A stretch of 55,430 bases of DNA from Flavobacterium sp. (GCF_017985075.1 NZ_JAGNYF010000006.1:6377-61806); one strand, 5' to 3'. Shown: positions 37,502 to 46,762, counted from the stretch's first letter. Translations and numbers: made by a program. The notes: generated from the letters alone by a model not told the origin.

Positions 37502-39043
37502 ATGGCAAAACAAGAAGACTTATTTAAGAATGTAGTTTCGCATGCAAAAGAATACGGATTTATTTTCCCTTCTAGCGAAATTTACGATGGTTTAAGTGCG
37601 GTATATGATTACGCACAAAACGGTGTAGAATTAAAGAAAAATATTAGAGAATATTGGTGGAAATCAATGGTGCAAATGCATGAAAATATTGTTGGTTTAG
37701 ATGCTGCAATATTAATGCATCCTACCACTTGGAAGGCTTCTGGCCATGTTGATGCATTTAACGATCCATTAATTGACAATAAAGATTCAAAAAAAAGATA
37801 TCGTGCAGATGTTTTAATTGAAGATTATGCCGAAAAATTAAACATTAAAGCACAAAAAGAAATAGAAAAAGCAAAGGCGCGTTTTGGTGATGCTTTTAAC
37901 GAACAAGAATTTATTACAACTAATCCAAGAGTTGTTGAATATCTATTTAAAAAGAACGAAATTTTAGCCAGAATGGCGAAAAGTTTAGACGCTGGTGATT
38001 TAGATGATGTGAAACTTTTAATTGAAGAATTAGAAATCGCTTGTCCAGATTCTGGATCTCGTAATTGGACAGAAGTACGCCAGTTCAACTTAATGTTTGG
38101 GACTAAATTAGGTGCTTCGGCTGATACGGCAATGGATTTATACTTACGACCAGAAACGGCACAAGGTATTTTTGTTAACTTTTTAAATGTTCAAAAAACA
38201 GGCCGAATGAAAATTCCTTTTGGAATTGCACAAACCGGTAAAGCATTTAGAAATGAAATTGTGGCAAGACAATTTATTTTCCGTATGCGCGAATTTGAAC
38301 AAATGGAAATGCAGTTTTTCGTAAAACCAGGTGAAGAAATGAAATGGTACGAATACTGGAAAACGACGCGATTAAATTGGCACAAATCATTAGGTTTGGG
38401 TGCTGAAAATTATCGTTTTCACGACCACGAAAAATTAGCACACTACGCAAATGCAGCTGCAGATATTGAATTCAATTTTCCTTTTGGATTTAAAGAATTA
38501 GAAGGAATTCATTCTCGTACAGATTTCGATTTAAAAGCACACGAACAATTTTCTGGTAAAAAATTACAATATTTTGATACAGAAGAAAATAAAAATTATG
38601 TACCTTATGTTGTAGAAACATCTGTTGGTTTAGATAGAATGTTTTTAGCGGTATTTTCAAAAGCATTACAAGAAGAAACATTAGAAGATGGCTCTACTAG
38701 AACTGTATTGCGTTTGCCTTCAGTTTTAGCGCCTACAAAGGCAGCTGTTTTACCTTTGGTTAAAAAAGATGGATTACCAGAAATTGCCAAAGAAATTATG
38801 GAAGAATTAAAATGGGATTTCAACGTAGCCTACGATGAAAAAGACGCTGTTGGTCGTCGTTACAGACGTCAAGACGCTCTGGGAACCCCATTTTGTATTA
38901 CTGTAGATCATCAAACTGTGGAAGACAAAACGGTTACTATTCGTTATAGAGACACCATGCTTCAAGAACGTGTAGTTATTGCCGATTTGAAAAATATTAT
39001 TGACAAAGAAGTTTCTGTAAGAAATTGGTTAATGAAAATGTAA
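37502..39043 (+). CDS. glyS: Glycine--tRNA ligase (class II, homodimeric type)
   Basis: 513 residues, the single-chain alpha2 form. Charges tRNA-Gly in the cytoplasm. Class II motifs are visible: motif 2 around 245-270 (GIAQTGKAFRNEIVARQFIFRMREFEQ, broken by a loop) and motif 3 with ETSVGLDRMFLAV (about 369-381). The substrate block YLRPETAQGIFVNF is characteristic of GlyRS. The last 100 residues or so (AAVLPLVKKDGLPEIAKEI) form the anticodon-binding domain. A -7 box five bases before the start suggests an own promoter and a very short leader. A bidirectional terminator follows. Confidence 0.97.
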   Translation: MAKQEDLFKNVVSHAKEYGFIFPSSEIYDGLSAVYDYAQNGVELKKNIREYWWKSMVQMHENIVGLDAAILMHPTTWKASGHVDAFNDPLIDNKDSKKRYRADVLIEDYAEKLNIKAQKEIEKAKARFGDAFNEQEFITTNPRVVEYLFKKNEILARMAKSLDAGDLDDVKLLIEELEIACPDSGSRNWTEVRQFNLMFGTKLGASADTAMDLYLRPETAQGIFVNFLNVQKTGRMKIPFGIAQTGKAFRNEIVARQFIFRMREFEQMEMQFFVKPGEEMKWYEYWKTTRLNWHKSLGLGAENYRFHDHEKLAHYANAAADIEFNFPFGFKELEGIHSRTDFDLKAHEQFSGKKLQYFDTEENKNYVPYVVETSVGLDRMFLAVFSKALQEETLEDGSTRTVLRLPSVLAPTKAAVLPLVKKDGLPEIAKEIMEELKWDFNVAYDEKDAVGRRYRRQDALGTPFCITVDHQTVEDKTVTIRYRDTMLQERVVIADLKNIIDKEVSVRNWLMKM

Positions 39044-39062
39044 TAAAATAAATTTTAAACTA

Positions 39063-39094
39063 AAACGCCAAATTCATTGAATTTGGCGTTTTTT
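39063..39094. terminator. Bidirectional terminator between glyS and the DUF4296 gene
   Basis: CGCCAAATTC (39066-39075) and GAATTTGGCG (39079-39088) form a perfect stem with an ATT loop, flanked by an A-run and a T-run. Confidence 0.9.
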
Positions 39095-39423
39095 TATTTT
39101 TTAGCTTTTTGATGTTTTTCTAGCCTGGCTAAAATTCGTTTATGCATGTGTTTGTAATTGTTCACTTCTGCAGCGTAATATCTGTTGTTTTGATGATACG
39201 TTGCACTATCAATTTTGTATTTTTTATAAATATAGTCTTTAGCTTCAATTTTGTTAGCTTGTAAAATATCTGGAGCATTTATTTTAGCAGCTTGTAAAAC
39301 AGCTACATCATATAAAATATTTTCCATAGTTGCCTCATCCAAAAGTTTTTTTGGAGGTTTTACAGGATTTTCGCTACAAGCAAAAAATCCAAAAACAAAA
39401 ACTAATAAAACTATTTTTTTCAT
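39094..39423 (-). CDS. DUF4296 domain lipoprotein
   Basis: 109 residues with a lipoprotein signal (MKKIVLLVFVFGFFAC, Cys16). The conserved core LLDEATMENILYDVAVLQAA and YKIDSATYHQNNRYYAAEV identifies DUF4296, a small helical family of Bacteroidota with no known function. It is two bases downstream of the dihydroorotase gene and is the last gene in the operon GT2-pyrC-DUF4296, ending at a terminator shared with glyS. Confidence 0.85.
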   Translation of the reverse strand: MKKIVLLVFVFGFFACSENPVKPPKKLLDEATMENILYDVAVLQAAKINAPDILQANKIEAKDYIYKKYKIDSATYHQNNRYYAAEVNNYKHMHKRILARLEKHQKAKK

Positions 39424-39425
39424 TG

Positions 39426-40769
39426 TTATTCTCTATCAAAAGTTAATCTTTGTCCAGCTATAATATCTTTTACTTTTCCATTGGCATAAGCCAATTTTCC
39501 ATTTACAAAAGTGTGCGTCACTCTAGATTTAAAGTTAACTTCTTCAAAAGGCGACCAGCCACATTTCGAAATTATATTTTCTTTTTTTACATTCCAAGGC
39601 ATGTGTGGATTAACTACTACTAAATCGGCAAAATAGCCTTCTTTAATAAAACCACGGTTTTCTATTTTGAAAATTTTCGCTGGATTATGACACATTTTTT
39701 CAACAATTTTCTCTATAGAAATTTTTCCTTTAGAATAATTCTCCATCATGGCTACTAAAGCATGTTGTACTAAAGGTCCTCCAGAAGGGCAAGTAGTATA
39801 CGGATTTGATTTTTCTTCTAAAGTATGAGGTGCATGGTCTGTGGCAATTACATCTATTCTATCATCTAATAGCGCTTTCCAAAGTGCGTCCTTATCTTCT
39901 TGCGTTTTAACTGCAGGGTTCCATTTAATTAACGAACCTTTGGTTTCATAATCTGCATCTGTAAACCACAAATGATGAATACAAACTTCTGCTGTAATTT
40001 GCTTTTTTTCAAGAGGAATTTTATTTGTAAATAAGTCTAATTCTTTAGCTGTTGAAATATGAAAAACATGTAATCTTGCTCCGGTTTTTTTAGCCAATTC
40101 AATCGCTTTAGAAGAGGATAAGTAACACGCTTCATCACTTCTAATTAAATGATGTGCGTTAACAGGAATATCTTCTCCATATTGTGCAATGTATTTTTCT
40201 AAATTCGCTTTTATTGTAGCCTCATCTTCACAATGAACAGCAATTAACATTTTGGTAGATGAAAATATTTTTTCTAAAACATCTTGATTATTTACCAGCA
40301 TATTTCCAGTTGAAGAACCTAAAAATAATTTGATTCCTGCAACATTTTTAGGATTCGTTTTTAAAACTTCTTCTAAATTATCATTAGTACCACCCATCAT
40401 AAAGGAATAGTTGGCGTGAGATGTTTTGGAAGCAATTTGATATTTATCCTCTAAAAGCTCTTGAGTTACTGCGTTCGGAACCGTGTTGGGTTGCTCAATA
40501 TATGAGGTAATTCCACCAGCAACAGCAGCTTTACTTTCTGATGCGATGTCGCCTTTGTGCGTAAGTCCAGGTTCTCTAAAATGTACTTGATCGTCAATTA
40601 CTCCAGGAATTAAAAAACTTCCTTCTGCATCAATAATTATACATTCCGAAGATTTTGCACTGATGTTTTCTGCAATCTGACGGATGATTTCATTTTCAAT
40701 TAATACATCTCCTTCAAAGATGCTCCCTTCATTTACAATTCTTGCATTTTTAATTAAAAATGTACTCAT
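39426..40769 (-). CDS. pyrC: Dihydroorotase (amidohydrolase family)
   Basis: 447 residues. Cyclises carbamoyl aspartate to dihydroorotate in pyrimidine synthesis. Amidohydrolase metal sites are visible: DDQVHFREPG (59-68), a histidine block CEDEAT preceded by AVH near 180, HVFHIS near 235, and IATDHAPHT near 310 with the catalytic Asp. The first His of the usual HxH is Gln (Q61-V-H63), a departure from the textbook motif that I think occurs in related Bacteroidota enzymes. An allantoinase-like role is the alternative. The gene abuts that of the mannosyltransferase-like enzyme with no gap. Confidence 0.88.
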   Translation of the reverse strand: MSTFLIKNARIVNEGSIFEGDVLIENEIIRQIAENISAKSSECIIIDAEGSFLIPGVIDDQVHFREPGLTHKGDIASESKAAVAGGITSYIEQPNTVPNAVTQELLEDKYQIASKTSHANYSFMMGGTNDNLEEVLKTNPKNVAGIKLFLGSSTGNMLVNNQDVLEKIFSSTKMLIAVHCEDEATIKANLEKYIAQYGEDIPVNAHHLIRSDEACYLSSSKAIELAKKTGARLHVFHISTAKELDLFTNKIPLEKKQITAEVCIHHLWFTDADYETKGSLIKWNPAVKTQEDKDALWKALLDDRIDVIATDHAPHTLEEKSNPYTTCPSGGPLVQHALVAMMENYSKGKISIEKIVEKMCHNPAKIFKIENRGFIKEGYFADLVVVNPHMPWNVKKENIISKCGWSPFEEVNFKSRVTHTFVNGKLAYANGKVKDIIAGQRLTFDRE

Positions 40770-41492
40770 TTATAGTTTGTTAAATATTTTTCTAATTCGT
40801 AACATAATCACCCCAATTACTGCTTCACGAATAATTGCGCCACTCATTTTTGATTCGCCTAATGTTCTGTCTGTAAAAATAATTGGCACTTCTTCAATCT
40901 CAAATTTATTTACAAAAGCCCGATATTTCATTTCTATTTGAAATGCATATCCTACAAATTTAATTTTATCAATATTTATAGTTTCTAAAACATTTCGTTT
41001 GTAACAAATAAAACCTGCTGTGGCATCATGAATTTGCATACCAGTAATAAATTTCACATAAACCGAAGCAAAATAAGACATTAAAACTCGGTTTAAAGGC
41101 CAGTTAACAACGTTTACACCTTTGGAATATCTTGAACCAACGGCAACTTCAGCGCCGTTTTGACAAGCCAAATATAATTTTTCTAAATCGTCTGGATTGT
41201 GAGAAAAATCGGCATCCATTTCATAAATATATTGATAATTATGAGATAATGCCCATTTAAAACCATGCACATAAGCAGTTCCTAAACCTGATTTTTTAGT
41301 TCTAACTTCTAAAAATAATTTTTCCGGATACTGTTTTTGTAATTCAGCTACTTTATTAAATGTTCCGTCGGGCGAATTATCATCCACAATTAAAACGTGG
41401 AAGCTTGAAGGCAATTGAAAAACAGCATGGATAATCCGTTCTATATTTTCAATTTCGTTATATGTAGGTATAATTACTATTCCTGCTGACAT
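40770..41492 (-). CDS. Polyprenol monophosphomannose synthase-like glycosyltransferase (GT2)
   Basis: 240 residues. Likely transfers a sugar, usually mannose, from a nucleotide sugar to a polyprenyl phosphate at the cytoplasmic face of the membrane. GT2 motifs: VIIPTYNEIENIERII (5-20), LIVDDNSPDGTFNKV, and the metal-binding EMDADFSHNPDDL (about 91-103). The catalytic VGSRYSKG and FTDRTLGESKMS match dolichyl-phosphate mannose synthase. There are no C-terminal TM helices, so it is the single-domain form. First gene of the GT2-pyrC-DUF4296 operon; an exact -7 box TAATTTTG lies at 41511-41518 on the minus strand, 18 bases before ATG. Confidence 0.85.
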   Translation of the reverse strand: MSAGIVIIPTYNEIENIERIIHAVFQLPSSFHVLIVDDNSPDGTFNKVAELQKQYPEKLFLEVRTKKSGLGTAYVHGFKWALSHNYQYIYEMDADFSHNPDDLEKLYLACQNGAEVAVGSRYSKGVNVVNWPLNRVLMSYFASVYVKFITGMQIHDATAGFICYKRNVLETINIDKIKFVGYAFQIEMKYRAFVNKFEIEEVPIIFTDRTLGESKMSGAIIREAVIGVIMLRIRKIFNKL

Positions 41493-41510
41493 GTTGTTTT
41501 ATTTTCTCTA

Positions 41511-41518
41511 CAAAATTA
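41511..41518 (-). promoter_or_regulatory. -7 box (TAATTTTG) for the GT2-pyrC-DUF4296 operon
   Basis: An exact match on the minus strand in the 98-base divergent gap. No TTG at the standard distance. Confidence 0.45.
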
Positions 41519-41578
41519 AGTTATTTTTATATTTATTTTCTTAATAATTATATAATTTAATTGAGTTATTTTTTTTGT

Positions 41579-41586
41579 TACTTTTG
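41579..41586 (+). promoter_or_regulatory. -7 box (TACTTTTG) five bases before the DUF4271 ATG
   Basis: The same octamer at the same distance from ATG as at glyS (TACTTTTGCA plus two bases plus ATG). A TTG lies 15 bases upstream, shorter than the usual spacing. Confidence 0.5.
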
Positions 41587-41590
41587 CAGT

Positions 41591-42256
41591 ATGAATATTT
41601 TGCAATTATCAGAACGAATTTTAGTTAATAAAGATTGGGCAACCATATTATTTGTGTTGGCAATTTCTATTGTAGCGCTTAATAAAACTGTTTTTTCGGT
41701 TCGATTTAACGAATTTATAAAATTAGGATATTCAGACAAGTACAATAAAGTATATAAAGACACAAATAATTTATTGAGTTGGTTTACCATTTCTATGTTT
41801 GTCATTCAATTACTCTCATTTTCGTTTTTTATTTTGTTGCTGTTAAGTTATTTTAATTACACTCAAACCGATAATTATATTACATATATTCAAATTATTA
41901 CTTTTTTGTTTGTTTTTATTTTGTCGAAGTTTTTAATTGAAAAAATTATAGGAACAACTATTAATTCGGAAAGTATAGTGGATCAATTTAACTTAATTAA
42001 AGTCAATTATCGCGCTTTTTTAGGGTTTGTATTATTGCCGATTAATATTATTTTGTATTACAATTCTTGGCCGATTAAAGCGGTTTTTTATATTATTTTA
42101 ACTGTTTTTTTACTATACAATGTTTTCACTTACTATTTTTTAGTAAAAACATATCAAAAGACTATTTTAGGCAATTTATTTTATTTTATTTTATATCTTT
42201 GCACGCTTGAAATACTACCGTATTATTTCATGTATTATTGGGTAACGAAAAATTAG
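41591..42256 (+). CDS. DUF4271 integral membrane protein
   Basis: 221 residues from the ATG at 41591. A TTG at 41561 would place the -7 box inside the coding region, so I reject it. The protein has about six TM helices (near 17-33, 70-95, 100-120, 140-160, 165-185, 190-215), with polar turns such as FNEFIKLGYSDKYNKVYKD between the first two. The pattern matches DUF4271, an uncharacterised membrane family of Bacteroidota. It stops 13 bases before hemD, the same pairing I would expect in relatives. No enzymatic motif is visible. Confidence 0.75.
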   Translation: MNILQLSERILVNKDWATILFVLAISIVALNKTVFSVRFNEFIKLGYSDKYNKVYKDTNNLLSWFTISMFVIQLLSFSFFILLLLSYFNYTQTDNYITYIQIITFLFVFILSKFLIEKIIGTTINSESIVDQFNLIKVNYRAFLGFVLLPINIILYYNSWPIKAVFYIILTVFLLYNVFTYYFLVKTYQKTILGNLFYFILYLCTLEILPYYFMYYWVTKN

Positions 42257-42269
42257 GAATTTGTTAGAT

Positions 42270-43028
42270 ATGTCAAATTTGAAAGTAAAAACGATTTTGG
42301 TTTCGCAACCAGAGCCTAAAGTGGATAATTCTCCATATCACGATTTACAAAATAAATTTAAGGTTAAAATTGATTTTAGACCTTTTATTCATGTTGAGGG
42401 GGTTTCTGCAAAGGAAGTAAGAGCGCAAAAGATTGATTTAAATAATTTTACAGCGATTATTTTTACTAGCAAAAATGCAATTGACCATTTTTTTAGAGTT
42501 GCTGAAGAGATGAGATATAAAATTCCTGAAGATTTAAAATATTTTTGTCAATCTGAAGCGGTGGCGTTTTACTTACAGAAATATGTTGTATACAGAAAAC
42601 GTAAAATTTATGTGGGTCAAAAGGATTTTGCTGACTTAGCACCACTTATAAAAAAATATAAAGACGAAAAGTTTTTATTACCGAACACAGATCAGTTGAA
42701 TCATGATGTACCACAAACCCTTGATGGTTTAAAGGTAGATTGGAAACAAGGTATTTTCTATAAAACAGTAATGAGTGACTTATCTGATTTAAAAGATGTG
42801 TATTATGATGTTTTGGCATTTTTTAGTCCAACAGGAATAAAATCTTTGTTTAAGAATTTCCCAAATTTTGAGCAAAATAATACAAGAATTGCAGTGTTTG
42901 GGCCAACCACTCAAAAAGAAGCTTTAGATCATGGATTACGTATTGATATTTTAGCACCAGCTCCAGGAACACCATCTATGACAGGTGCTTTAGAAAAATA
43001 TGTAGCGGAAGCAAATAAAGGAAAATAA
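42270..43028 (+). CDS. hemD: Uroporphyrinogen-III synthase
   Basis: 252 residues from the ATG at 42270; a TTG nine bases upstream is less likely. Closes and inverts ring D of hydroxymethylbilane in heme synthesis. The HemD fold is two alpha/beta domains: TILVSQPEPK opens the first, FTAIIFTSKNAIDHFF follows, and the second has YYDVLAFFSPTGIKSLFKNF and FGPTTQKEALDHGLRIDILAPAPGTPSM, the conserved motifs near the C-terminus. HemD proteins are weakly conserved, but these blocks are clear. It is co-transcribed with the DUF4271 gene and ends at two hairpins. Confidence 0.88.
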   Translation: MSNLKVKTILVSQPEPKVDNSPYHDLQNKFKVKIDFRPFIHVEGVSAKEVRAQKIDLNNFTAIIFTSKNAIDHFFRVAEEMRYKIPEDLKYFCQSEAVAFYLQKYVVYRKRKIYVGQKDFADLAPLIKKYKDEKFLLPNTDQLNHDVPQTLDGLKVDWKQGIFYKTVMSDLSDLKDVYYDVLAFFSPTGIKSLFKNFPNFEQNNTRIAVFGPTTQKEALDHGLRIDILAPAPGTPSMTGALEKYVAEANKGK

Positions 43029-43046
43029 TATTTTTATTTATAAATT

Positions 43047-43077
43047 AAAAAAGCGTTCAGAAATGAACGCTTTTTTT
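43047..43077 (+). terminator. Terminator after hemD
   Basis: A perfect 13-bp stem with AAAAAAGCGTTCA and TGAACGCTTTTTT around a GAAA tetraloop, followed by Ts. Confidence 0.92.
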
Positions 43078-43085
43078 GTACAATA

Positions 43086-43114
43086 AAAAAACGTCTTGTA
43101 AATCAAGACGTTTT
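43086..43114 (-). terminator. Terminator after pckA
   Basis: AAAACGTCTTG and CAAGACGTTTT form an 11-bp stem with a TAAAT loop, next to but separate from the hemD terminator. Confidence 0.85.
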
Positions 43115-43137
43115 AAAAGTAGGTTGTTTTTGGTAGT

Positions 43138-44763
43138 TTATAATTTTGGACCTGCTTCGACTAAAGCAGCACCTTCCTGATTATCTGTATATTGTACAAA
43201 ATTCTTAATAAAACGAGAAGCTAAATCTGCAGCTTTTGTATCCCATTCTGAAGTATTTGCATAAGTATTTCTTGGGTCTAAAATAGTGTCGTCTACATCG
43301 TGTAATGAAGTTGGCACTTCAAAATTAAAAACAGGTACAATTGTAGTAGCTGCTTTTTCAATTGAACCGTCTAGAATAGCATCAATTATAGCTCTTGTGT
43401 CTTTAATAGATATTCGTTTTCCCGTTCCATTCCATCCAGTATTTACCATATAAGCAGTTGCTTGATGTTCCTCCATTTTTTTTACTAACTCTTGCCCATA
43501 TTTTGTTGGATGTAAAGACAAAAATGCCTTTCCGAAACAAGCTGAAAAAGTAGGTTCTGGTTGCGTCACGCCTCTTTCAGTACCTGCTAATTTTGCAGTA
43601 AATCCTGATAAAAAATAATATTTAGTTTGTTCTGGCGTTAATTTTGAAACCGGTGGCATCACCCCAAAAGCATCTGCGGTTAAAAAGATAACTTTGTTAG
43701 CGTGTCCTGCTTTTGAAACCGGTTTTACAATATTGTCAATATGGTAAATAGGGTAAGAAACACGTGTGTTTTGTGTTACAGAGCCATCTTTGAAATCAAT
43801 TTTACCATTGGCATCAACGGTAACATTTTCTAATAAGGCGTCTTTTTTTATAGCTTTAAAAATATCAGGTTCGTTTGCTGCACTTAAATCAATAGTTTTT
43901 GCATAGCAACCTCCTTCAAAATTAAATACGCCATCATTATCCCAACCGTGTTCGTCATCACCAATTAATTCGCGTTTAGGGTCAGTAGATAATGTTGTTT
44001 TACCTGTTCCAGAAAGTCCGAAGAAAACAGCAACATCGCCATCTTTTCCTTTATTAGCAGAACAGTGCATTGATGAAATTCCTTGTAATGGTAAATAGTA
44101 ATTCATTAAAGAAAATAATCCTTTTTTCATTTCTCCACCATACCAAGTACCACCAATTAACTGAATTTTTTCAGTTAAATTAAACGCAACATACACTTCC
44201 GAATTTAATCCGTGTGCGGCGTAGTCTTTAAACGATGTTTTAGAACCGTTCATCACAACAAAATCTGGTTCGCCAAAGTTTGCTAATTCTTCTTTAGTTG
44301 GTCTGATGAACATATTTGTTACAAAATGCGCTTGCCAAGCCACTTCCATAATGAAACGAACTTTTAAACGGGTATTTTCATTTGCACCACAAAATGCATC
44401 TACCACAAAAAGTCTTTTTCCAGATAATTGTGTTGAAGTGGTTTCTTTTAAGGCATTCCAAGTTTCTGTTGAAATGGGTTTATTATCGTTAACCGCTTTT
44501 TCAGAATTCCACCAAATGGTATTTTCTGTTGTGCTATCTTTAACAATATATTTGTCTTTAGGAGAACGACCTGTAAATTCACCCGTCATTACATTAACAG
44601 CACCAAGTTCTGTTAATTGTCCTTTTTCATAACCTTGTAGGTTGTTATTTAATTCTTCGTTATAAAGTAAATCATATGAGGGGTTATATACGATTTCTGT
44701 AACATTTTTGATTCCATATTTTTCTAACGAAATCGATTTCGTAAATTGAGCGTAGGTATCCAT
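43138..44763 (-). CDS. pckA: Phosphoenolpyruvate carboxykinase (ATP)
   Basis: 541 residues, full length. Converts oxaloacetate and ATP to phosphoenolpyruvate, CO2 and ADP, the first step of gluconeogenesis. The kinase 1a P-loop is [13 protein letters not shown] (about 247-259). Other blocks are [48 protein letters not shown], and [18 protein letters not shown]. These mark the ATP-dependent, not the GTP-dependent, enzyme. An exact -7 box TAATTTTG (44798-44805, minus strand) precedes it with a 34-base leader. Monocistronic. Confidence 0.97.
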   Translation of the reverse strand: MDTYAQFTKSISLEKYGIKNVTEIVYNPSYDLLYNEELNNNLQGYEKGQLTELGAVNVMTGEFTGRSPKDKYIVKDSTTENTIWWNSEKAVNDNKPISTETWNALKETTSTQLSGKRLFVVDAFCGANENTRLKVRFIMEVAWQAHFVTNMFIRPTKEELANFGEPDFVVMNGSKTSFKDYAAHGLNSEVYVAFNLTEKIQLIGGTWYGGEMKKGLFSLMNYYLPLQGISSMHCSANKGKDGDVAVFFGLSGTGKTTLSTDPKRELIGDDEHGWDNDGVFNFEGGCYAKTIDLSAANEPDIFKAIKKDALLENVTVDANGKIDFKDGSVTQNTRVSYPIYHIDNIVKPVSKAGHANKVIFLTADAFGVMPPVSKLTPEQTKYYFLSGFTAKLAGTERGVTQPEPTFSACFGKAFLSLHPTKYGQELVKKMEEHQATAYMVNTGWNGTGKRISIKDTRAIIDAILDGSIEKAATTIVPVFNFEVPTSLHDVDDTILDPRNTYANTSEWDTKAADLASRFIKNFVQYTDNQEGAALVEAGPKL

Positions 44764-44797
44764 AAAATTATTAGTTATGTTGCTTTTGTTTAAAGTG

Positions 44798-44805
44798 CAA
44801 AATTA
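44798..44805 (-). promoter_or_regulatory. -7 box (TAATTTTG) for pckA
   Basis: An exact TAnnTTTG match on the minus strand; a TTTG lies 13 bases upstream, closer than the standard spacing. Confidence 0.45.
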
Positions 44806-44835
44806 AACAATAATTTGACAAATACGTGTTTTCTG

Positions 44836-45219
44836 TTATTTTTTCGTCAAAATAGCGTAAAATAGATATCCCCAAGACAGTATAAGAAGTAGTCCGCCAA
44901 TTGGAGTTATAGGCCCAATAAGTTTAGATTTAATTCCAGTTAAACCATTAGTTGTTAATACATAAATAGACCCTGAAAAAAATAATACACCCGTTAAAGT
45001 AAAATAAAACACGATTGTTTTTTCCTTTAAAGTAATGATTTGCGTCGCGCCAATGAACAATAAAAACAAGGCGTGATACATTTGATATTTTACACCCGTT
45101 TCAAAAGAATTTAATTGTTCAACAGTAAGTGTTTTTTTTAGGGCATGCGCTCCAAAAGCGCCAAATATAATAGCTAAAAAGCCTAAAGTACAAGCGGCAA
45201 GTAGAATTTTCTTATCCAT
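44836..45219 (-). CDS. DUF423 family membrane protein
   Basis: 127 residues with four TM helices (about 5-22, 45-62, 70-88, 98-122). The opening AACTLGFLAIIFGAFGAHALKKTL and YQMYHALFLLFIG match DUF423, a small conserved inner-membrane family of unknown function. The gene lies alone between pckA and the saccharopine dehydrogenase-like gene. An exact -7 box TATATTTG at 45241-45248 (minus strand) precedes it by 21 bases. Confidence 0.88.
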   Translation of the reverse strand: MDKKILLAACTLGFLAIIFGAFGAHALKKTLTVEQLNSFETGVKYQMYHALFLLFIGATQIITLKEKTIVFYFTLTGVLFFSGSIYVLTTNGLTGIKSKLIGPITPIGGLLLILSWGYLFYAILTKK

Positions 45220-45240
45220 AGATTGTGTTTTATCTCTTCA

Positions 45241-45248
45241 CAAATATA
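45241..45248 (-). promoter_or_regulatory. -7 box (TATATTTG) for the DUF423 gene
   Basis: An exact TAnnTTTG on the minus strand, 21 bases before the start codon. Confidence 0.45.
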
Positions 45249-45338
45249 ACAAACTTCAAATCAAGTTTTTTTATAAATGCGGTTTTTTATTTTTTAGAAA
45301 TATAACATTTCATTACCTTCGTGTGATATTAAAGTAAA

Positions 45339-46700
45339 ATGAGAAAGATATTAATCATAGGAGCAGGTCGATCTGCCTCTTCACTTATAAAATATTTATT
45401 AGATAAATCAGAAGCTGAAAATTTGCTACTTACGATTGCTGATTTATCCGAAGCATTAGCCAATAAGAAAACGGGAAATCATAAAAATGCACGTGCCATT
45501 TCTTTTGATGTTTGTAATGACGAACAACGTAAACAAGAAATTCAACAAGCGGATATTGTTATTTCAATGTTGCCAGCTCATCTTCATATTGAGGTAGCTA
45601 AAGACTGTGTTTTCTATAAAAAAAGCATGATTACGGCATCGTACATTAGTGAAGAAATGAAAAGTTTAGATTTTCAAGCTAAAGAAAACCAAATTGTTTT
45701 GATGAATGAAATTGGTTTAGATCCAGGAATAGACCATATGAGTGCTATGAAAATTATGGACGACATTAAAAGTAAAGGCGGAAAAATTATTCTTTTCGAA
45801 TCTTTTTGCGGCGGATTAGTAGCCCCTGAAAGTGATACCAATTTGTGGAATTATAAATTTACTTGGAATCCAAGAAATGTAGTTTTAGCGGGTCAAGGTG
45901 GGGCGGCAAAATTCATACAAGAAGGCACTTATAAGTACATTCCTTATCATAAATTATTTAGAAGAACCGAATTTTTAGAAGTAGAAGGATTTGGACGATT
46001 TGAAGCTTACGCAAACAGAGATTCTTTAAAATATAGAGACATTTATGGTTTACAAAATGCAGAAACCTGTTATCGTGGAACCATAAGAAGAGTCGGTTTT
46101 TCAAAAGCTTGGGATGTTTTCGTGCAATTAGGTATGACGGATGATACCTATATTATTGATGATTCTGAAAATATGAGTAATCGCGATTTTGTGAATTTAT
46201 TTTTGCCTTATCATCCAACAGACTCAGTAGAAATTAAATTCAGACATCAATTAAAAATTGATCAAGATGATGTAATTTGGGACAAACTTTTAGAGTTAGA
46301 TTTATTTAGTAAATCTGTAGTTACAGGTTTAAAAAATGCCACTCCAGCTCAAATGTTAGAAAAAATATTATCGTATAAATGGACATTACAACCAGAAGAT
46401 AAAGATATGATTGTGATGTATCATAAAATTGGTTACGAAATTAATGGTGAGCAAAAACAAATTGATTCTACAATGGTTTGTTTGGGCGACGATCAAACGT
46501 ATACCGCGATGGCAAAAACTGTGGGATTACCCGTAGCCATTGCTACTTTGAAAATATTAAACGGTGAAATATCAACTACTGGCGTACAATTACCAACCGC
46601 AAAAGAAGTGTATCTGCCAATTTTAGAAGAGTTAGAACAGTATGGCGTGGTTTTTAAAGAATTTGATGTGCCTTACTTTGGTTACAATTATTACGATTAA
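45339..46700 (+). CDS. Saccharopine dehydrogenase family protein
   Basis: 453 residues. An N-terminal Rossmann domain binds NAD(P): ILIIGAGRSASSLIKYLL (3-20). The family's catalytic-domain start follows as NEIGLDPGIDHMSAMKIMDDI, SFCGGLVAPESDTN and YKFTWNPRNVVLAGQGGAAKF. The C-terminal part carries VGLPVAIATLKILNGEI. In lysine breakdown this family makes or cleaves saccharopine; many bacterial members are annotated only by family. No other lysine-catabolism gene is next to it, so the exact substrate is uncertain. Confidence 0.88.
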   Translation: MRKILIIGAGRSASSLIKYLLDKSEAENLLLTIADLSEALANKKTGNHKNARAISFDVCNDEQRKQEIQQADIVISMLPAHLHIEVAKDCVFYKKSMITASYISEEMKSLDFQAKENQIVLMNEIGLDPGIDHMSAMKIMDDIKSKGGKIILFESFCGGLVAPESDTNLWNYKFTWNPRNVVLAGQGGAAKFIQEGTYKYIPYHKLFRRTEFLEVEGFGRFEAYANRDSLKYRDIYGLQNAETCYRGTIRRVGFSKAWDVFVQLGMTDDTYIIDDSENMSNRDFVNLFLPYHPTDSVEIKFRHQLKIDQDDVIWDKLLELDLFSKSVVTGLKNATPAQMLEKILSYKWTLQPEDKDMIVMYHKIGYEINGEQKQIDSTMVCLGDDQTYTAMAKTVGLPVAIATLKILNGEISTTGVQLPTAKEVYLPILEELEQYGVVFKEFDVPYFGYNYYD

Positions 46701-46706
46701 ATAAAA

Positions 46707-46742
46707 AAATCCAAATTCCGAAAGTTTCGAAATTTGGATTTA
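46707..46742. terminator. Terminator between the saccharopine dehydrogenase-like and metallopeptidase genes
   Basis: AAATCCAAATT (46707-46717) and AATTTGGATTT (46731-46741) form an 11-bp stem with a 13-base loop that can pair further. It serves the two convergent genes. Confidence 0.8.
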
Positions 46743-46762
46743 CTATTTTAGGTTTTTAAGAA

